DNA from: Gammaproteobacteria bacterium
GTDB lineage: Bacteria > Pseudomonadota > Gammaproteobacteria > S012-40
Assembly: GCA_919902765.1 (NCBI GenBank)
Contig: CAKKRP010000101.1
Span: forward strand, 850 to 44,471
DNA length: 43,622 nucleotides
Direction: 5' to 3'
The position numbers were made by a program, and so were the translations under genes. Positions 17,136 to 25,765 of the stretch are shown piece after piece. Under the pieces are notes generated by a model. It was given only the letters and a program-made list of their open reading frames with translations. It was not told where the DNA came from and did no database searches. How positions within the stretch are numbered: the stretch's first letter is position 1; each line of letters opens with the position of its first letter.

Positions 17136-20100
17136 GTGCGAAATATAGGCTGTCTATCGGCGCGACACGCTACGTCTACGCATAGTGGAATTCGAACGCT
17201 ACCAAAACGTATTACCTTCGTTACTATTTTGTTCATATTCTCGAGTTATGCGCATGCGCAATCTACTCCTGCGTGGATTGGCGCGCGATCTGCAAACAGT
17301 TTTAATCGACACTTTATCACTACACCGCGCGATCTCGAAAAAATTATTAAATATGACTCCCTCGAACACGCCATCGGGTGGTTTGAATATGATATTGAGA
17401 TCCCGCAAACAGGTTGGTATGAATTGGAGACCTTGGGCTCAGGCGCAGGCGTTCAATACTATTTTGATATAGACAAAAACAATTCAACCTCTCCATGGCA
17501 TTATTACGGTAGCAACGGACTGTTAGCTGGTCACGACAAGATTGGAAATGTCTGGCTCACTACGGGGCCGCATCGTGTGCGCGTAGAACGCTATTATTGG
17601 ACTGGATTCCCGCCGATCTCCGGTTTAATTTTGAAGCGCAGTACCGAGGCACTAGAAAAAACAATTCATGTGGCGCTGCCGTCGTCTACGCGCACTTTTC
17701 GTTCTGGTGCGTGCCCTCAGATGGATATCTATGTGGGCCGGAGAAATCGCGCCACGACTATGACCGTCAAAATCGATAATTCCGCGACCCGCGCATTGCT
17801 AAGCACCATATCGATACCGATTGCGGTCAGCGATCATCTGACTAAACTACAGGCCTCATTGCCTTGCATTACCGAAGGTAGTTATCGCGTTACATTTTCT
17901 GAATTGCTCAGCGCAATGCCGCAACGTGATGTGCCTACCCTCACCTATGAAGTCATTGAAACAAATGCACCCGTTGCTGCGACCCGCGCACCTGATGCCG
18001 CGCTGGTGCAAGATATCGATTGTACGAGCGTGCCACCGGATTATTTCGATGGCGGCGCGACGCAGGTGATAAAAAAACAATTTGGTGCATATCGTGAATC
18101 CGGAGATATCGGGTGGACGCGTTTCCAACGCATGCCAGAGGTGCTGCGTAAAATCGCGCCCAATCCCAGTTGGTTTGCATATCGAATAAACGGTTTGGTG
18201 CCACAGCACGGATATCGAGTCGAAGTGGATTACCCTGACGATGCTTTGCGTACCTTCGCAATCGCGCTGCGTGAAGCAGAGCCGCTGTCGTACCCGGTTG
18301 CCGGAGGCGTCGATAGCGGTGGCGAATTTTCACTTACACATACCATGCAGACGCATACATTGTATTTTTGGCCAAGAACAAGCGATGTACGTATTGTATT
18401 TATGACCGCGCACAACCGCATGCGCGCCGCCGCGTCACGCGTACGTATATACCGCCTGGCGGGGGATTTACTCCCGCTCGCGCCGCCTGGTGGCCGCCAC
18501 TTTATCAATTGGTACGAGGAAGGCGACAATTATCAAAGCATGTACGGAGTACCTAACGCTGATACCGATGCAATGCGCGATGCAAATCGCATAGGCGTGG
18601 AACGTTGGGCAAAAGCGGCGGGTTATCGCGGTGTGAATGTGCTCTCACCGACTGTCTCTATTTATCATTTCAGTCTATATCCGTCCCGGTTCAACCTGAC
18701 ATTTACGTCTTCGCCTCATGACGATAGCTTGCAACGTATCTTGCTGATGAGTGAAAAATACGGTCTGAAAGTTCTGCCTGAAATACATCCTAGGGCGGAC
18801 GAACTGGCGTGGCCGAACACCGACACGAGTCACACAGCGGCGAATTTACTGGTCAACAAGAATGGAGAGACAAATTATTTTTCTACGGACAAAAAAAAAC
18901 GCAATTATCCCCCGTATTACAACCCCGTCTTCCCGGCAAATCAGGATTGGTACGTGGGCATGGTTGGGGAGTTGGCCGACCGTTTCAAAGATTCACCCGC
19001 TTTGCTGGGTATCAATCTGCGTCAAATGAACTGGGTTAACGCCTCGCTAAACAATTTTGTGTCCTTGGACTGGGGCTATGACGATTTTACTGTTGCGTTA
19101 TTTCAACAAGACACCGGCATTAAGTTACCGGCAACGATGTCATCGGATGCGCCTTTTCCGCTGGTAGTCAAGGCACGAGTGCGTTATAAATGGCTGATGT
19201 CGCATGCGCGCGAACAATGGATAGCCTGGCGCTGCAACAAAATCGCGCAGCTTTATGCGCGCATACGCGACCGCATCCAACTGGCGCGACCGGATTTAAA
19301 GCTATTTTCCTCCGTATTCGCCCGGACCGGCTCATCCTCCGGTCACGACGCGCTACGCGGTGCCGGTATCGACCCCCGCTTATTAACGCACATTAAAGGT
19401 GTAGTGTTGATCAATGCACTACACACCTATGGAAGGCGTGATACGCTTGAGGTTGCTAACCGGCAGGTGCGCGATCAACTTGTGGATGCCAACAATTTGC
19501 ATGCACTGTATACGCCGCCGGCGTCCGGTGCATTCCTGAATTCCGCCAACTATTTGGAGGCCACCGGTGTCGTAGCGACCAATGTCGCGTTGGGATTTCC
19601 AGCGTCCACCAAGACAACTTGGACCAGTGCCGCAGCCACCCCCGCTGGGCGGCATTTTTTGGAACGTTATGCCATCCAACTTGCAGAAACGGATGCCACC
19701 TGGTTGGGCGACGGAGGCAATGCCTATTCGCTGGGACAAGCGGAATTGGGAGACTTTATGCGCGAATATCGCGCCCTTCCCGATACCCCCTTTAGTCTGC
19801 GGGCCGATGCGCGCGATCCCATCGCCGTGTGGGAGTTACGGCGTGCCCACGACTATTTATTTTATGCGGTCAATCGAGAACGTTATCGCGTTAAGATACA
19901 AATACAGATTCAAGGTAGCGGCGCGATACGGCGATTATCCAACGGCGAATACGTTGCCCGCCCCAACGGCGTCTTGGAACTGGATTTGATGCCTTATCAA
20001 CTGCTCGCGTTTATAGCGCCCGAGACGGTCGCAATTTCCACGATAATTACTTTTGTTTCTCCTGAAATTAAAGACCTTATAAAAATACAAGTGCAGTGGC

Positions 20101-20318
20101 TAACATTATTACGCGCGGAAATTGAAGGCCAAGTGGCGTTTCCGTCGCTGAATAAACATCAACGTATGATTTTGAAAAAATATGCTACCGAGACGGGCAC
20201 AGCGTTACGCCATCGACAGTGGTGGCGGGCGCGCGCACTCCTAGAAAATCATGAGTTGCTTGATATTTATGACACACTGAATCGTCGCCCGCCAAAACTC
20301 CGCAACAATGACTCGTAA
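17136..20318 (+). CDS. Large exported protein with carbohydrate-binding-like and TIM-barrel glycoside-hydrolase-like regions
   Basis: The 1060-residue product has a signal peptide with an extended N-region, ending near FSSYAHAQS (about residue 42). About 45-170 look like a beta-sandwich carbohydrate-binding module (WYELETLGSG; TTGPHRVRVERYYW). A second beta region follows (about 300-445). From about 445 to 860 the pattern suggests a TIM barrel of the GH42/GH10-like clan: VERWAKAAGYRGVNVLSP, LMSEKYGLKVLPEIHPR, DSPALLGINLRQMNW and EQWIAWRCNKIAQLYARIRD. The end is helical and charged. I cannot assign catalytic acids or a family. Such periplasmic hydrolases in EPS loci (for example PslG) trim or release polymer, which is the likely role here. 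The start is GTG at 17136 with GAGG just upstream. The gene stands alone, divergent from the flippase operon and convergent with the kinase gene. Confidence 0.72.
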   Translation: MRNIGCLSARHATSTHSGIRTLPKRITFVTILFIFSSYAHAQSTPAWIGARSANSFNRHFITTPRDLEKIIKYDSLEHAIGWFEYDIEIPQTGWYELETLGSGAGVQYYFDIDKNNSTSPWHYYGSNGLLAGHDKIGNVWLTTGPHRVRVERYYWTGFPPISGLILKRSTEALEKTIHVALPSSTRTFRSGACPQMDIYVGRRNRATTMTVKIDNSATRALLSTISIPIAVSDHLTKLQASLPCITEGSYRVTFSELLSAMPQRDVPTLTYEVIETNAPVAATRAPDAALVQDIDCTSVPPDYFDGGATQVIKKQFGAYRESGDIGWTRFQRMPEVLRKIAPNPSWFAYRINGLVPQHGYRVEVDYPDDALRTFAIALREAEPLSYPVAGGVDSGGEFSLTHTMQTHTLYFWPRTSDVRIVFMTAHNRMRAAASRVRIYRLAGDLLPLAPPGGRHFINWYEEGDNYQSMYGVPNADTDAMRDANRIGVERWAKAAGYRGVNVLSPTVSIYHFSLYPSRFNLTFTSSPHDDSLQRILLMSEKYGLKVLPEIHPRADELAWPNTDTSHTAANLLVNKNGETNYFSTDKKKRNYPPYYNPVFPANQDWYVGMVGELADRFKDSPALLGINLRQMNWVNASLNNFVSLDWGYDDFTVALFQQDTGIKLPATMSSDAPFPLVVKARVRYKWLMSHAREQWIAWRCNKIAQLYARIRDRIQLARPDLKLFSSVFARTGSSSGHDALRGAGIDPRLLTHIKGVVLINALHTYGRRDTLEVANRQVRDQLVDANNLHALYTPPASGAFLNSANYLEATGVVATNVALGFPASTKTTWTSAAATPAGRHFLERYAIQLAETDATWLGDGGNAYSLGQAELGDFMREYRALPDTPFSLRADARDPIAVWELRRAHDYLFYAVNRERYRVKIQIQIQGSGAIRRLSNGEYVARPNGVLELDLMPYQLLAFIAPETVAISTIITFVSPEIKDLIKIQVQWLTLLRAEIEGQVAFPSLNKHQRMILKKYATETGTALRHRQWWRARALLENHELLDIYDTLNRRPPKLRNNDS

Positions 20319-20355
20319 TCAACGTTCCGCGCCGCAGCGAGTGGGCAGTTATATT

Positions 20356-21189
20356 TCACTTAAATCGCCGCATGAGACGTGAAACACGTCCGATTTTTCG
20401 TCCCGGAATTTCGTTAATAACGTCACCGTTTACCGTCACCACCTTGGGTCTAACGATGTCCCGATGCGCATTTGATGTATCTATATGCGCAGTGCTGCGC
20501 GACTTGTTCAATACCGTCCCTAGCAAATGTGTACCACCCAACATCTGCACCGCTCGTTCGATATCGTCGCCGACGGTCACACCCTCTTCAACCACGAGTA
20601 AGGCCGCATCGACAAAGGGCGAAAAAGCCAACGCGTCGGCCGTGGACAGCAATGGAGGCAGATCAAACACGACAAGCCGCTCGGGATAACGCATTTTTAG
20701 TTCCTGCACCAACTCCGACATACGGCGCGAACTCAGCATTTCCGCCGAATTTTGCAACGCCCGCCCGCCGGGCAATACCACGAATCCATTTACACCGGGA
20801 TTGATCAATATCTTTTCTAAGGCGACACCGTCGATCAGATATTCACTCAACCCCGGCCCGGGAGGCAAACTGAGATAATCGCGCACAGCGGGCGCTCGCA
20901 TATCCGCATCGACCAGGAGCACGGTCTGCTCAATCTCCGCCGCCATACTCATCGCCGTATTAATCGCAACCAGCGTTTTTCCTTCACCTGCGGAGGCGCT
21001 GGTGACCGCCAACGCATTCCAACGGTTGGCGCGCATTCTTTGTAAAACTTGAGTACGCAGCATCTTGAACGCCATGGTATACGCGTCATTTCCTGTGCCG
21101 TTGATGATGCGTTTTTCGCCCATCGCGTGCGGCAACAAACGACAGCTACGCGTCGATGAGTAGACGATTTTTTTTTCAGACTGAAACAT
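20356..21189 (-). CDS. epsG: CpsD/CapB-family tyrosine-kinase ATPase (EpsG-like)
   Basis: The 277-residue protein is a stand-alone BY-kinase-type P-loop ATPase: Walker A SASAGEGKTL (about 65-74), Walker A' VLLVDADMR (about 92-100) and Walker B VVFDLPPLL (about 173-181). It would act with the Wzc-like membrane protein encoded immediately upstream, which ends 2 bp before this gene starts, to control chain length and export by phosphorylation cycles. The C-terminal tail has no Tyr cluster, only basic residues (GRVSRLMRRFK), so autophosphorylation on a Tyr tail as in Wzc/CapB is not evident. A run of nine A at 21168-21176 lies within codons 5-8, where slippage would abolish almost the whole protein. 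Confidence 0.88.
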   Translation of the reverse strand: MFQSEKKIVYSSTRSCRLLPHAMGEKRIINGTGNDAYTMAFKMLRTQVLQRMRANRWNALAVTSASAGEGKTLVAINTAMSMAAEIEQTVLLVDADMRAPAVRDYLSLPPGPGLSEYLIDGVALEKILINPGVNGFVVLPGGRALQNSAEMLSSRRMSELVQELKMRYPERLVVFDLPPLLSTADALAFSPFVDAALLVVEEGVTVGDDIERAVQMLGGTHLLGTVLNKSRSTAHIDTSNAHRDIVRPKVVTVNGDVINEIPGRKIGRVSRLMRRFK

Positions 21190-21191
21190 TT

Positions 21192-22946
21192 CTATACCCA
21201 GGTTAGTTTACGGGCCAATACGTACCAAAGCACATCCAACGGCATAAAATAAATATGAATAATAATCGCTCCACCCACCAATATCGCCAACGATGCTGCG
21301 AGCCGTGCGCGCTTTTTTAATGTGTTACGCGCTTTTTCTCGAATATTTTCTGTGTAAGGTATAGTCGCCAAAACGGGTGCGGCGACCTTTGCCGACAACA
21401 TTTTCGCATCGCGTATCGTATCATCCAAGGATTCCTGTACGCTGGCAAAGCCTAGCGCACCGCCTAAGGCCAAGACAAAGCTTAATAGCAGGATGGCGAG
21501 GCGATTTGGACTATGGGGTTTCTCCGGGTATTCCGGCGGCTCGATCAACGAAAAACGCTCGCCCTTACGATCTTTCTCCAACTCTTGAGCGACCTGCGCC
21601 TCCAATTCCTTTTCCCGTATCTCTTTATACTTTACTAGCGCATTATCGTGCGCGCGCGCCAGATCCAGATATTCTCGTTCGACCTGCGGCGTTTCCAACA
21701 AACGCCTCTCATAGGACTCGAGTTTTTCGATTAAATTTTTGCGTAACTTATTTTGTCCTTCCAGTTCATTAGTGACCGAGTGTAATTGCGCCTGAAAGGT
21801 TAGATAAAGCGGATTGTCCGGTGCGCTGTCGGACGCCAGCGTTAATTTATCCTCATTTATAGCGTCTTTCCCGCTTTCTTCCAACGCCAGAATCGCCTTT
21901 TTCAACCTAACCACATCCGGATGACTACTGGAATATTTTTGTAAGGCTGCGGCTAAATCCGCCTGCAACTTGACCATCTGTGCGCCGATCTTACCGTCGC
22001 CGCTGCCATTTTTTCCTACGACTCTCTGCAAGCCTTCGATCTCCTGACGCATCCTCACCATATCGGGGTGATCAGGCGAATACACGCCGGATTGCGTTGC
22101 ATATCGCACCTTCAAAAATCGCAAACGTGCCACCGGGCCTAACGTCGGCTCGCCCGCAACGCCGCCACTGGCGCTATTTGGTTCGATTTTAGCCAATTCC
22201 GCTTGCAAATAAATTTTGCGCTCCTCCAAACTGACCAATTTCTGATCCAGAGCCATCAGTTCGGAATCGGTTCTATCCCTGAGCTGCATGTTAAGTTGTG
22301 ATAATTCAGGCAATCTGCCGATATTTTTTTCCTTGAATTCGGCAACCTTGGTTTCTATCGCCGCCAGGTCTTGACTCAATTTTATGGATGCGTCGGAAAG
22401 AAACGAAGAGGTCTCCGCCGCCTTATTGCGGCGGTTTTTTAGATTTTCATCGAGATAGAGCGATACCAATTCGCTAGCGACTTTTTGTGTCGCCGCTGGA
22501 TTCTCCCCGTCATACGATAGTGTAAACGCAATCGTCGCGCTGATACGCGATCCACTACGCCTATCCGTGACATCTGCGGTAACAGGATTCAATTTAATGT
22601 CTTTGCGCATGCGTTCCAGTATGTCTTCACTGGTCTCGTGCCGACGTTTTTTTGCATATAGACCGTATTTGTCTACCAAGCCCATCAGAATAGCGCGCGT
22701 CATGATTTGTTGGCTAATCACCTGCATACGTTCATCTGCAAAACTGGTAATTGTAGAGCGCACCATCTCAGGCGGGATTTCTTGTTCCTCGATCAGGATG
22801 GTGGCGGTGGAACGATACACCGCAGGCAGCAAAAACGCAACCGCCGCGCCTATAGCAAACAGCGTCCCGGCGACTAACAACATTGCCGTCTTGCGACGCC
22901 GGAGGATGCCAACATAGTCTAACGTATGATTAGGAGTTTCCTGCAT
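21192..22946 (-). CDS. epsF: Wzc/EpsF-like polysaccharide chain-length determinant protein
   Basis: The 584-residue polysaccharide co-polymerase has a first membrane segment at about 21-43 after LDYVGILRRRK, a Wzz domain (YRSTATILIEEQEIP), a long periplasmic coiled-coil region (about 150-460) and a closing PxxP-type segment PPEYPEKPHSPNRLAILLLSF leading into the second membrane segment. Here the C-terminus continues with further hydrophobic stretches (to WYVLARKLTWV) rather than a kinase, which is the separate downstream gene. Two SPDHPDMVRMRQEIEGL / SSHPDVVRLKKAILAL repeats near 290 and 340 are typical of the family. It sets chain length together with Wzy, kinase and the Wza-like protein. 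A 176-bp gap with a hairpin separates it from the upstream barrel gene. Confidence 0.9.
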   Translation of the reverse strand: MQETPNHTLDYVGILRRRKTAMLLVAGTLFAIGAAVAFLLPAVYRSTATILIEEQEIPPEMVRSTITSFADERMQVISQQIMTRAILMGLVDKYGLYAKKRRHETSEDILERMRKDIKLNPVTADVTDRRSGSRISATIAFTLSYDGENPAATQKVASELVSLYLDENLKNRRNKAAETSSFLSDASIKLSQDLAAIETKVAEFKEKNIGRLPELSQLNMQLRDRTDSELMALDQKLVSLEERKIYLQAELAKIEPNSASGGVAGEPTLGPVARLRFLKVRYATQSGVYSPDHPDMVRMRQEIEGLQRVVGKNGSGDGKIGAQMVKLQADLAAALQKYSSSHPDVVRLKKAILALEESGKDAINEDKLTLASDSAPDNPLYLTFQAQLHSVTNELEGQNKLRKNLIEKLESYERRLLETPQVEREYLDLARAHDNALVKYKEIREKELEAQVAQELEKDRKGERFSLIEPPEYPEKPHSPNRLAILLLSFVLALGGALGFASVQESLDDTIRDAKMLSAKVAAPVLATIPYTENIREKARNTLKKRARLAASLAILVGGAIIIHIYFMPLDVLWYVLARKLTWV

Positions 22947-23057
22947 CTTTTGATATCAATCTATAAGAGTGATCGGCAACCGCATAGCAGCGGAGAAGTT
23001 ACCCGGCCTCGCCAAACCGTGACCTAGGTGATACGCGCTACATCATATACCGCGATT

Positions 23058-23075
23058 CCGCAACAAAAGTTGCGG
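23058..23075. terminator. Candidate hairpin between the barrel gene and the chain-length gene
   Basis: CCGCAAC (23058-23064) and GTTGCGG (23069-23075) form a perfect 7-bp stem with an AAAA (or TTTT) loop in the 176-bp spacer 22947-23122. It is not followed by a clear T-run on either strand, so it may be a factor-dependent terminator, an RNA-processing or attenuation site, or an operator. It marks the only large gap inside the export gene series. Confidence 0.4.
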
Positions 23076-23122
23076 TTCTATTGCTATTTAGTGACAGTCC
23101 GCAGGTGCGCCAAGCGCGCCGT

Positions 23123-24364
23123 TCAATGTCGCCTAGACCCGAAGTTTTTGTGTCCGTCATAACGTAACCCGGCAAATATCGCGTTGGCGATTATCGTCGC
23201 GCCGCTGTCATAATGTAATCTCGCTCTCCGTACCCCTGATTCCAGACTCCACGCCTCTTTAAAATTCCATCTCAATAGCGGTGACACCGCATAATAGCGG
23301 CTGTTGTTTATAGTTTGGGTCCCCGCCGAATATTTCGAACGGTAAACAGACGCATCTAACGTTAAATCAAGCTTTGCAAACCACTGCGTAGAAATATAGA
23401 TCATCAACTTATCAGTTTGTGCAATGGCGCCGGCCCCGCTTGGACTAATACTGCGGTCGAATTTCGTCTGTATTTTTGTAGCGTCCGTGAGCTTGCCCTC
23501 TATCATCGCGCCACCTGAATATCCCCTAGCCGGAAACTGGCGCGTAACGGTGGTTTTTTCATATGCCATCAATCCAAAATAGCACTCGTAAATCCGCCCT
23601 GGACAATAGCTTATATCCTGATGCACCGTAGTTGACGTTCGATACTCGCCAACATTTAGCGTTCCCGCTAAACGTTCAGTAAATTTTTGTGAAAACCCGA
23701 TAAGGGCATTATAACCTTTTGAGGCGATTTCGGTGTGGCGGGTGCGGTATTGAAAGTAGTTTATACTTGCGTTGGCGGTGCCCATGGAAGAATATTGGTA
23801 ACCGACATCTGCATTCAGCGTTTTATTTTGATAATTAAACAATCCGTTATACATGCCCGCACCGTAACTGACATCGGTTAGACCATACCCGATATTGAGC
23901 GCGACACGCTCGGTAAGCGAGAATTGCCATGTGGGATTCATGCTCAGGCTATTACGTTCGGCATCTGCCAAAATAACACCCGCGCCGGTCTGCGCATTGG
24001 CAAGTGTAGAATCACGCACCGCTGCGATATCAATACCACCCCGATATCGTTCACCGGAATAAATTGCGATGACTGAAAACCGCGGATCTATGCGGTGATT
24101 TCGATTTTCACCCGCATAACTATTTGCAGCGGCGCCCCCGGTAGCCGCGATAGACCAACGATCCGCCTTATTGGCCACCGCTACCGAGGGATACAGTACG
24201 TTGACCCATTCCGCACGATGCGGCAGCGTCGAAAATCGATAGTTATCATTATATTCCGTGCGCGACGAGGCGGTAAATTGCGAGTACCATTCATTCGCGT
24301 GCGCAGCGGCTGCGGGAATTAAAAACGCCAGCGTCGCCACGTTAAATAACGGTATGTTGGCCAT
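23123..24364 (-). CDS. Outer-membrane beta-barrel protein of the EPS export operon (EpsL-like)
   Basis: The 413-residue protein has a signal peptide ending near AAAAHA (about residue 23) and then alternating aromatic/polar strands throughout, for example AIYSGERYRGGIDIAA, WQFSLTERVALNIGYGL and YYAVSPLLRWNFKEAW, as in porin-like barrels. Barrel proteins of this size next to the Wza-like gene are the EpsL or 'PEP-CTERM outer-membrane beta-barrel' group in methylotroph and related EPS loci. It may help export polysaccharide through the outer membrane; its role is unproven in that family. It begins 5 bp after the Wza-like gene with AAAAGG close to the ATG, so the two are surely co-transcribed. 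The C-terminus ends in basic residues rather than a terminal Phe. Confidence 0.78.
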   Translation of the reverse strand: MANIPLFNVATLAFLIPAAAAHANEWYSQFTASSRTEYNDNYRFSTLPHRAEWVNVLYPSVAVANKADRWSIAATGGAAANSYAGENRNHRIDPRFSVIAIYSGERYRGGIDIAAVRDSTLANAQTGAGVILADAERNSLSMNPTWQFSLTERVALNIGYGLTDVSYGAGMYNGLFNYQNKTLNADVGYQYSSMGTANASINYFQYRTRHTEIASKGYNALIGFSQKFTERLAGTLNVGEYRTSTTVHQDISYCPGRIYECYFGLMAYEKTTVTRQFPARGYSGGAMIEGKLTDATKIQTKFDRSISPSGAGAIAQTDKLMIYISTQWFAKLDLTLDASVYRSKYSAGTQTINNSRYYAVSPLLRWNFKEAWSLESGVRRARLHYDSGATIIANAIFAGLRYDGHKNFGSRRH

Positions 24365-24369
24365 GCCTT

Positions 24370-25023
24370 TTACGGCACGATCAATACATCGCCGCCCTTG
24401 AGCGGTATGTTTTGATCCAGGCTGTCGCCATTTTCCACTTGCGAATAGAAGAACGGGATCGCCAGTTCTCGATCACCGTTCCGGCGCAAAATTTTGATGG
24501 CGTTTTTTTCCGCAAAGGGCGTAAGCCCCCCGGCCATCGCCAACGCTTGCAGCACATCGACATATCGACCGGCGGAAAACTCGCCCGGGCGATTCACTTT
24601 GCCCAACACATACACTTTATTGCTCAGCACTTTGACCACCGCCACCGACACCACCGGATCCGGAATATATTTTTCCAGCGCCTTCGCAACTTCTTGCTCC
24701 AATATTTTAGGCGTTTTTCCGGCGGCTACCAGCGTTCCAACCAACGGAAAAGAAATTCCGCCGTCAGGCCTCACTACGATTTCTTTTTTTAGCCCCTCTT
24801 CCTTCCAAACGGTAATTTCCAGAATATCTTCCGCGCCAATCCGATATTCTCCCTGCACCGCCGGCAATTCCTTATGCACAGCCGCCAAGCGGCTGGACGC
24901 GGGAGGTACAGGCGGCCATGTACTCCATTCATCGCCTTCGTCCATCGTACCCCCCAACGCCAACAACGGGGGCGCGCAGGCCAGCCCCAATAATATTCGA
25001 TATAGCGCCCCGTTGATTGACAT
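24370..25023 (-). CDS. epsE: Wza/EpsE-like polysaccharide export protein (Poly_export and SLBB domains)
   Basis: Using the ATG at 25021-25023, which is preceded by TTGGAG, the protein is 217 residues; the open frame to 25059 adds 12 unlikely ones. After the signal peptide, the Poly_export domain (about 60-140) reads YRIGAEDILEITVWKEEGL and VRPDGGISFPLVGTLVAAGKTP, followed by the SLBB segment KVYVLGKVNRPGEF and LQALAMAGGLTPFA (about 155-185). It should form the periplasmic/outer-membrane export channel working with the Wzc-like protein. Its signal region contains LLGLACAPP, which is not a canonical lipobox (Gly at -3), so lipidation as in Wza is uncertain. It heads the export genes and is 74 bp downstream of the coiled-coil gene of the TPS/Ton block. 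Confidence 0.88.
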   Translation of the reverse strand: MSINGALYRILLGLACAPPLLALGGTMDEGDEWSTWPPVPPASSRLAAVHKELPAVQGEYRIGAEDILEITVWKEEGLKKEIVVRPDGGISFPLVGTLVAAGKTPKILEQEVAKALEKYIPDPVVSVAVVKVLSNKVYVLGKVNRPGEFSAGRYVDVLQALAMAGGLTPFAEKNAIKILRRNGDRELAIPFFYSQVENGDSLDQNIPLKGGDVLIVP

Positions 25024-25097
25024 ATACACTCCAAAATAAATTTTTACTACTGCAAACATTTCGTGCCCGTCATAAACGCCGCCATCAGCCTAAACCG

Positions 25098-25748
25098 TCA
25101 CTCCTTGGCAAGCTGATTTTCCAATTTTTCTTTGTACTCTTCGACTATGCCGTATTCCTTAACTTGCTGTATTTTCGTGATCGGCTCGGATAACAGCAAT
25201 ACTTCCAGCAACCCTTTATCTCGATATAATTTTAGGATTTCGTTGTTAATATTATAAAGCGCTACATTTTTCTTTTCACATTGATCTAGTGTTTTAGTAC
25301 GTTGCAGCACCAGCCCTTCCGACTGCTTGCGTCTATTCTCCACGTCCTCCAGTTGCGCGCGCAACTGGTCTAAATCCTTTAACATCCCTGACTGCTTAAT
25401 CTGCTCGCCATCCAGTTTTGTTTTTAATTCCTCGCTGGCGTGCCGCAATGCGTCCATTTGCGCGTTTAGCTCTGCTTTTTCCTTGCTGTTTTGCAGATCG
25501 GATTTTTTTTGTTTGTCCAACTGCGCCGTCAGGCGCGCGACGGTTTGTTCCAGGGCCGATTTTTCGGTCTCTAGCCGCAACTTTTCTTGCGCATTTTTCT
25601 GTTGCACCAATTGCATTCTGCGCAAGGCCTCACGCTCACGGGAACTTCCGTCTGCGGCATCCGCCGCAGAGGGTGTCAGCATCCATACCAACACAACGGG
25701 CAGGCATGCCATGAAAACGCTATATTTGCCGCCGATTTTTGTTCTCAT
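25098..25748 (-). CDS. Periplasmic coiled-coil protein of the TPS/Ton operon
   Basis: The 216-residue product has a signal peptide (hydrophobic core about 10-25, ending near SAADAA) and then one long heptad-rich coiled coil (about 38-160), rich in Glu, Lys, Gln and Leu, with repeated LRLETEKSALEQTVARL-like heptads. After a QCEKKN segment with the only mature-region Cys comes a conserved-looking globular tail: NINNEILKLYRDKGLLEVLLL and KIQQVKEYGIVEEYKEKL. I do not recognise a named family. The gene follows the porin gene by 17 bp and has an excellent AAAGGAG site, so it belongs to the same transcript. A periplasmic spacer linking the inner-membrane ExbBD/TonB complex to outer-membrane parts is a reasonable guess. 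Confidence 0.75.
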   Translation of the reverse strand: MRTKIGGKYSVFMACLPVVLVWMLTPSAADAADGSSREREALRRMQLVQQKNAQEKLRLETEKSALEQTVARLTAQLDKQKKSDLQNSKEKAELNAQMDALRHASEELKTKLDGEQIKQSGMLKDLDQLRAQLEDVENRRKQSEGLVLQRTKTLDQCEKKNVALYNINNEILKLYRDKGLLEVLLLSEPITKIQQVKEYGIVEEYKEKLENQLAKE

Positions 25749-25765
25749 CGCGATCTCCTTTCACC

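Noticed and set aside
24494-25039. 181-residue plus-strand open frame opposite the Wza-like gene
   Set aside because: Shadow of a well-supported polysaccharide export gene; Ser/Pro/Thr-rich with no recognisable domain.
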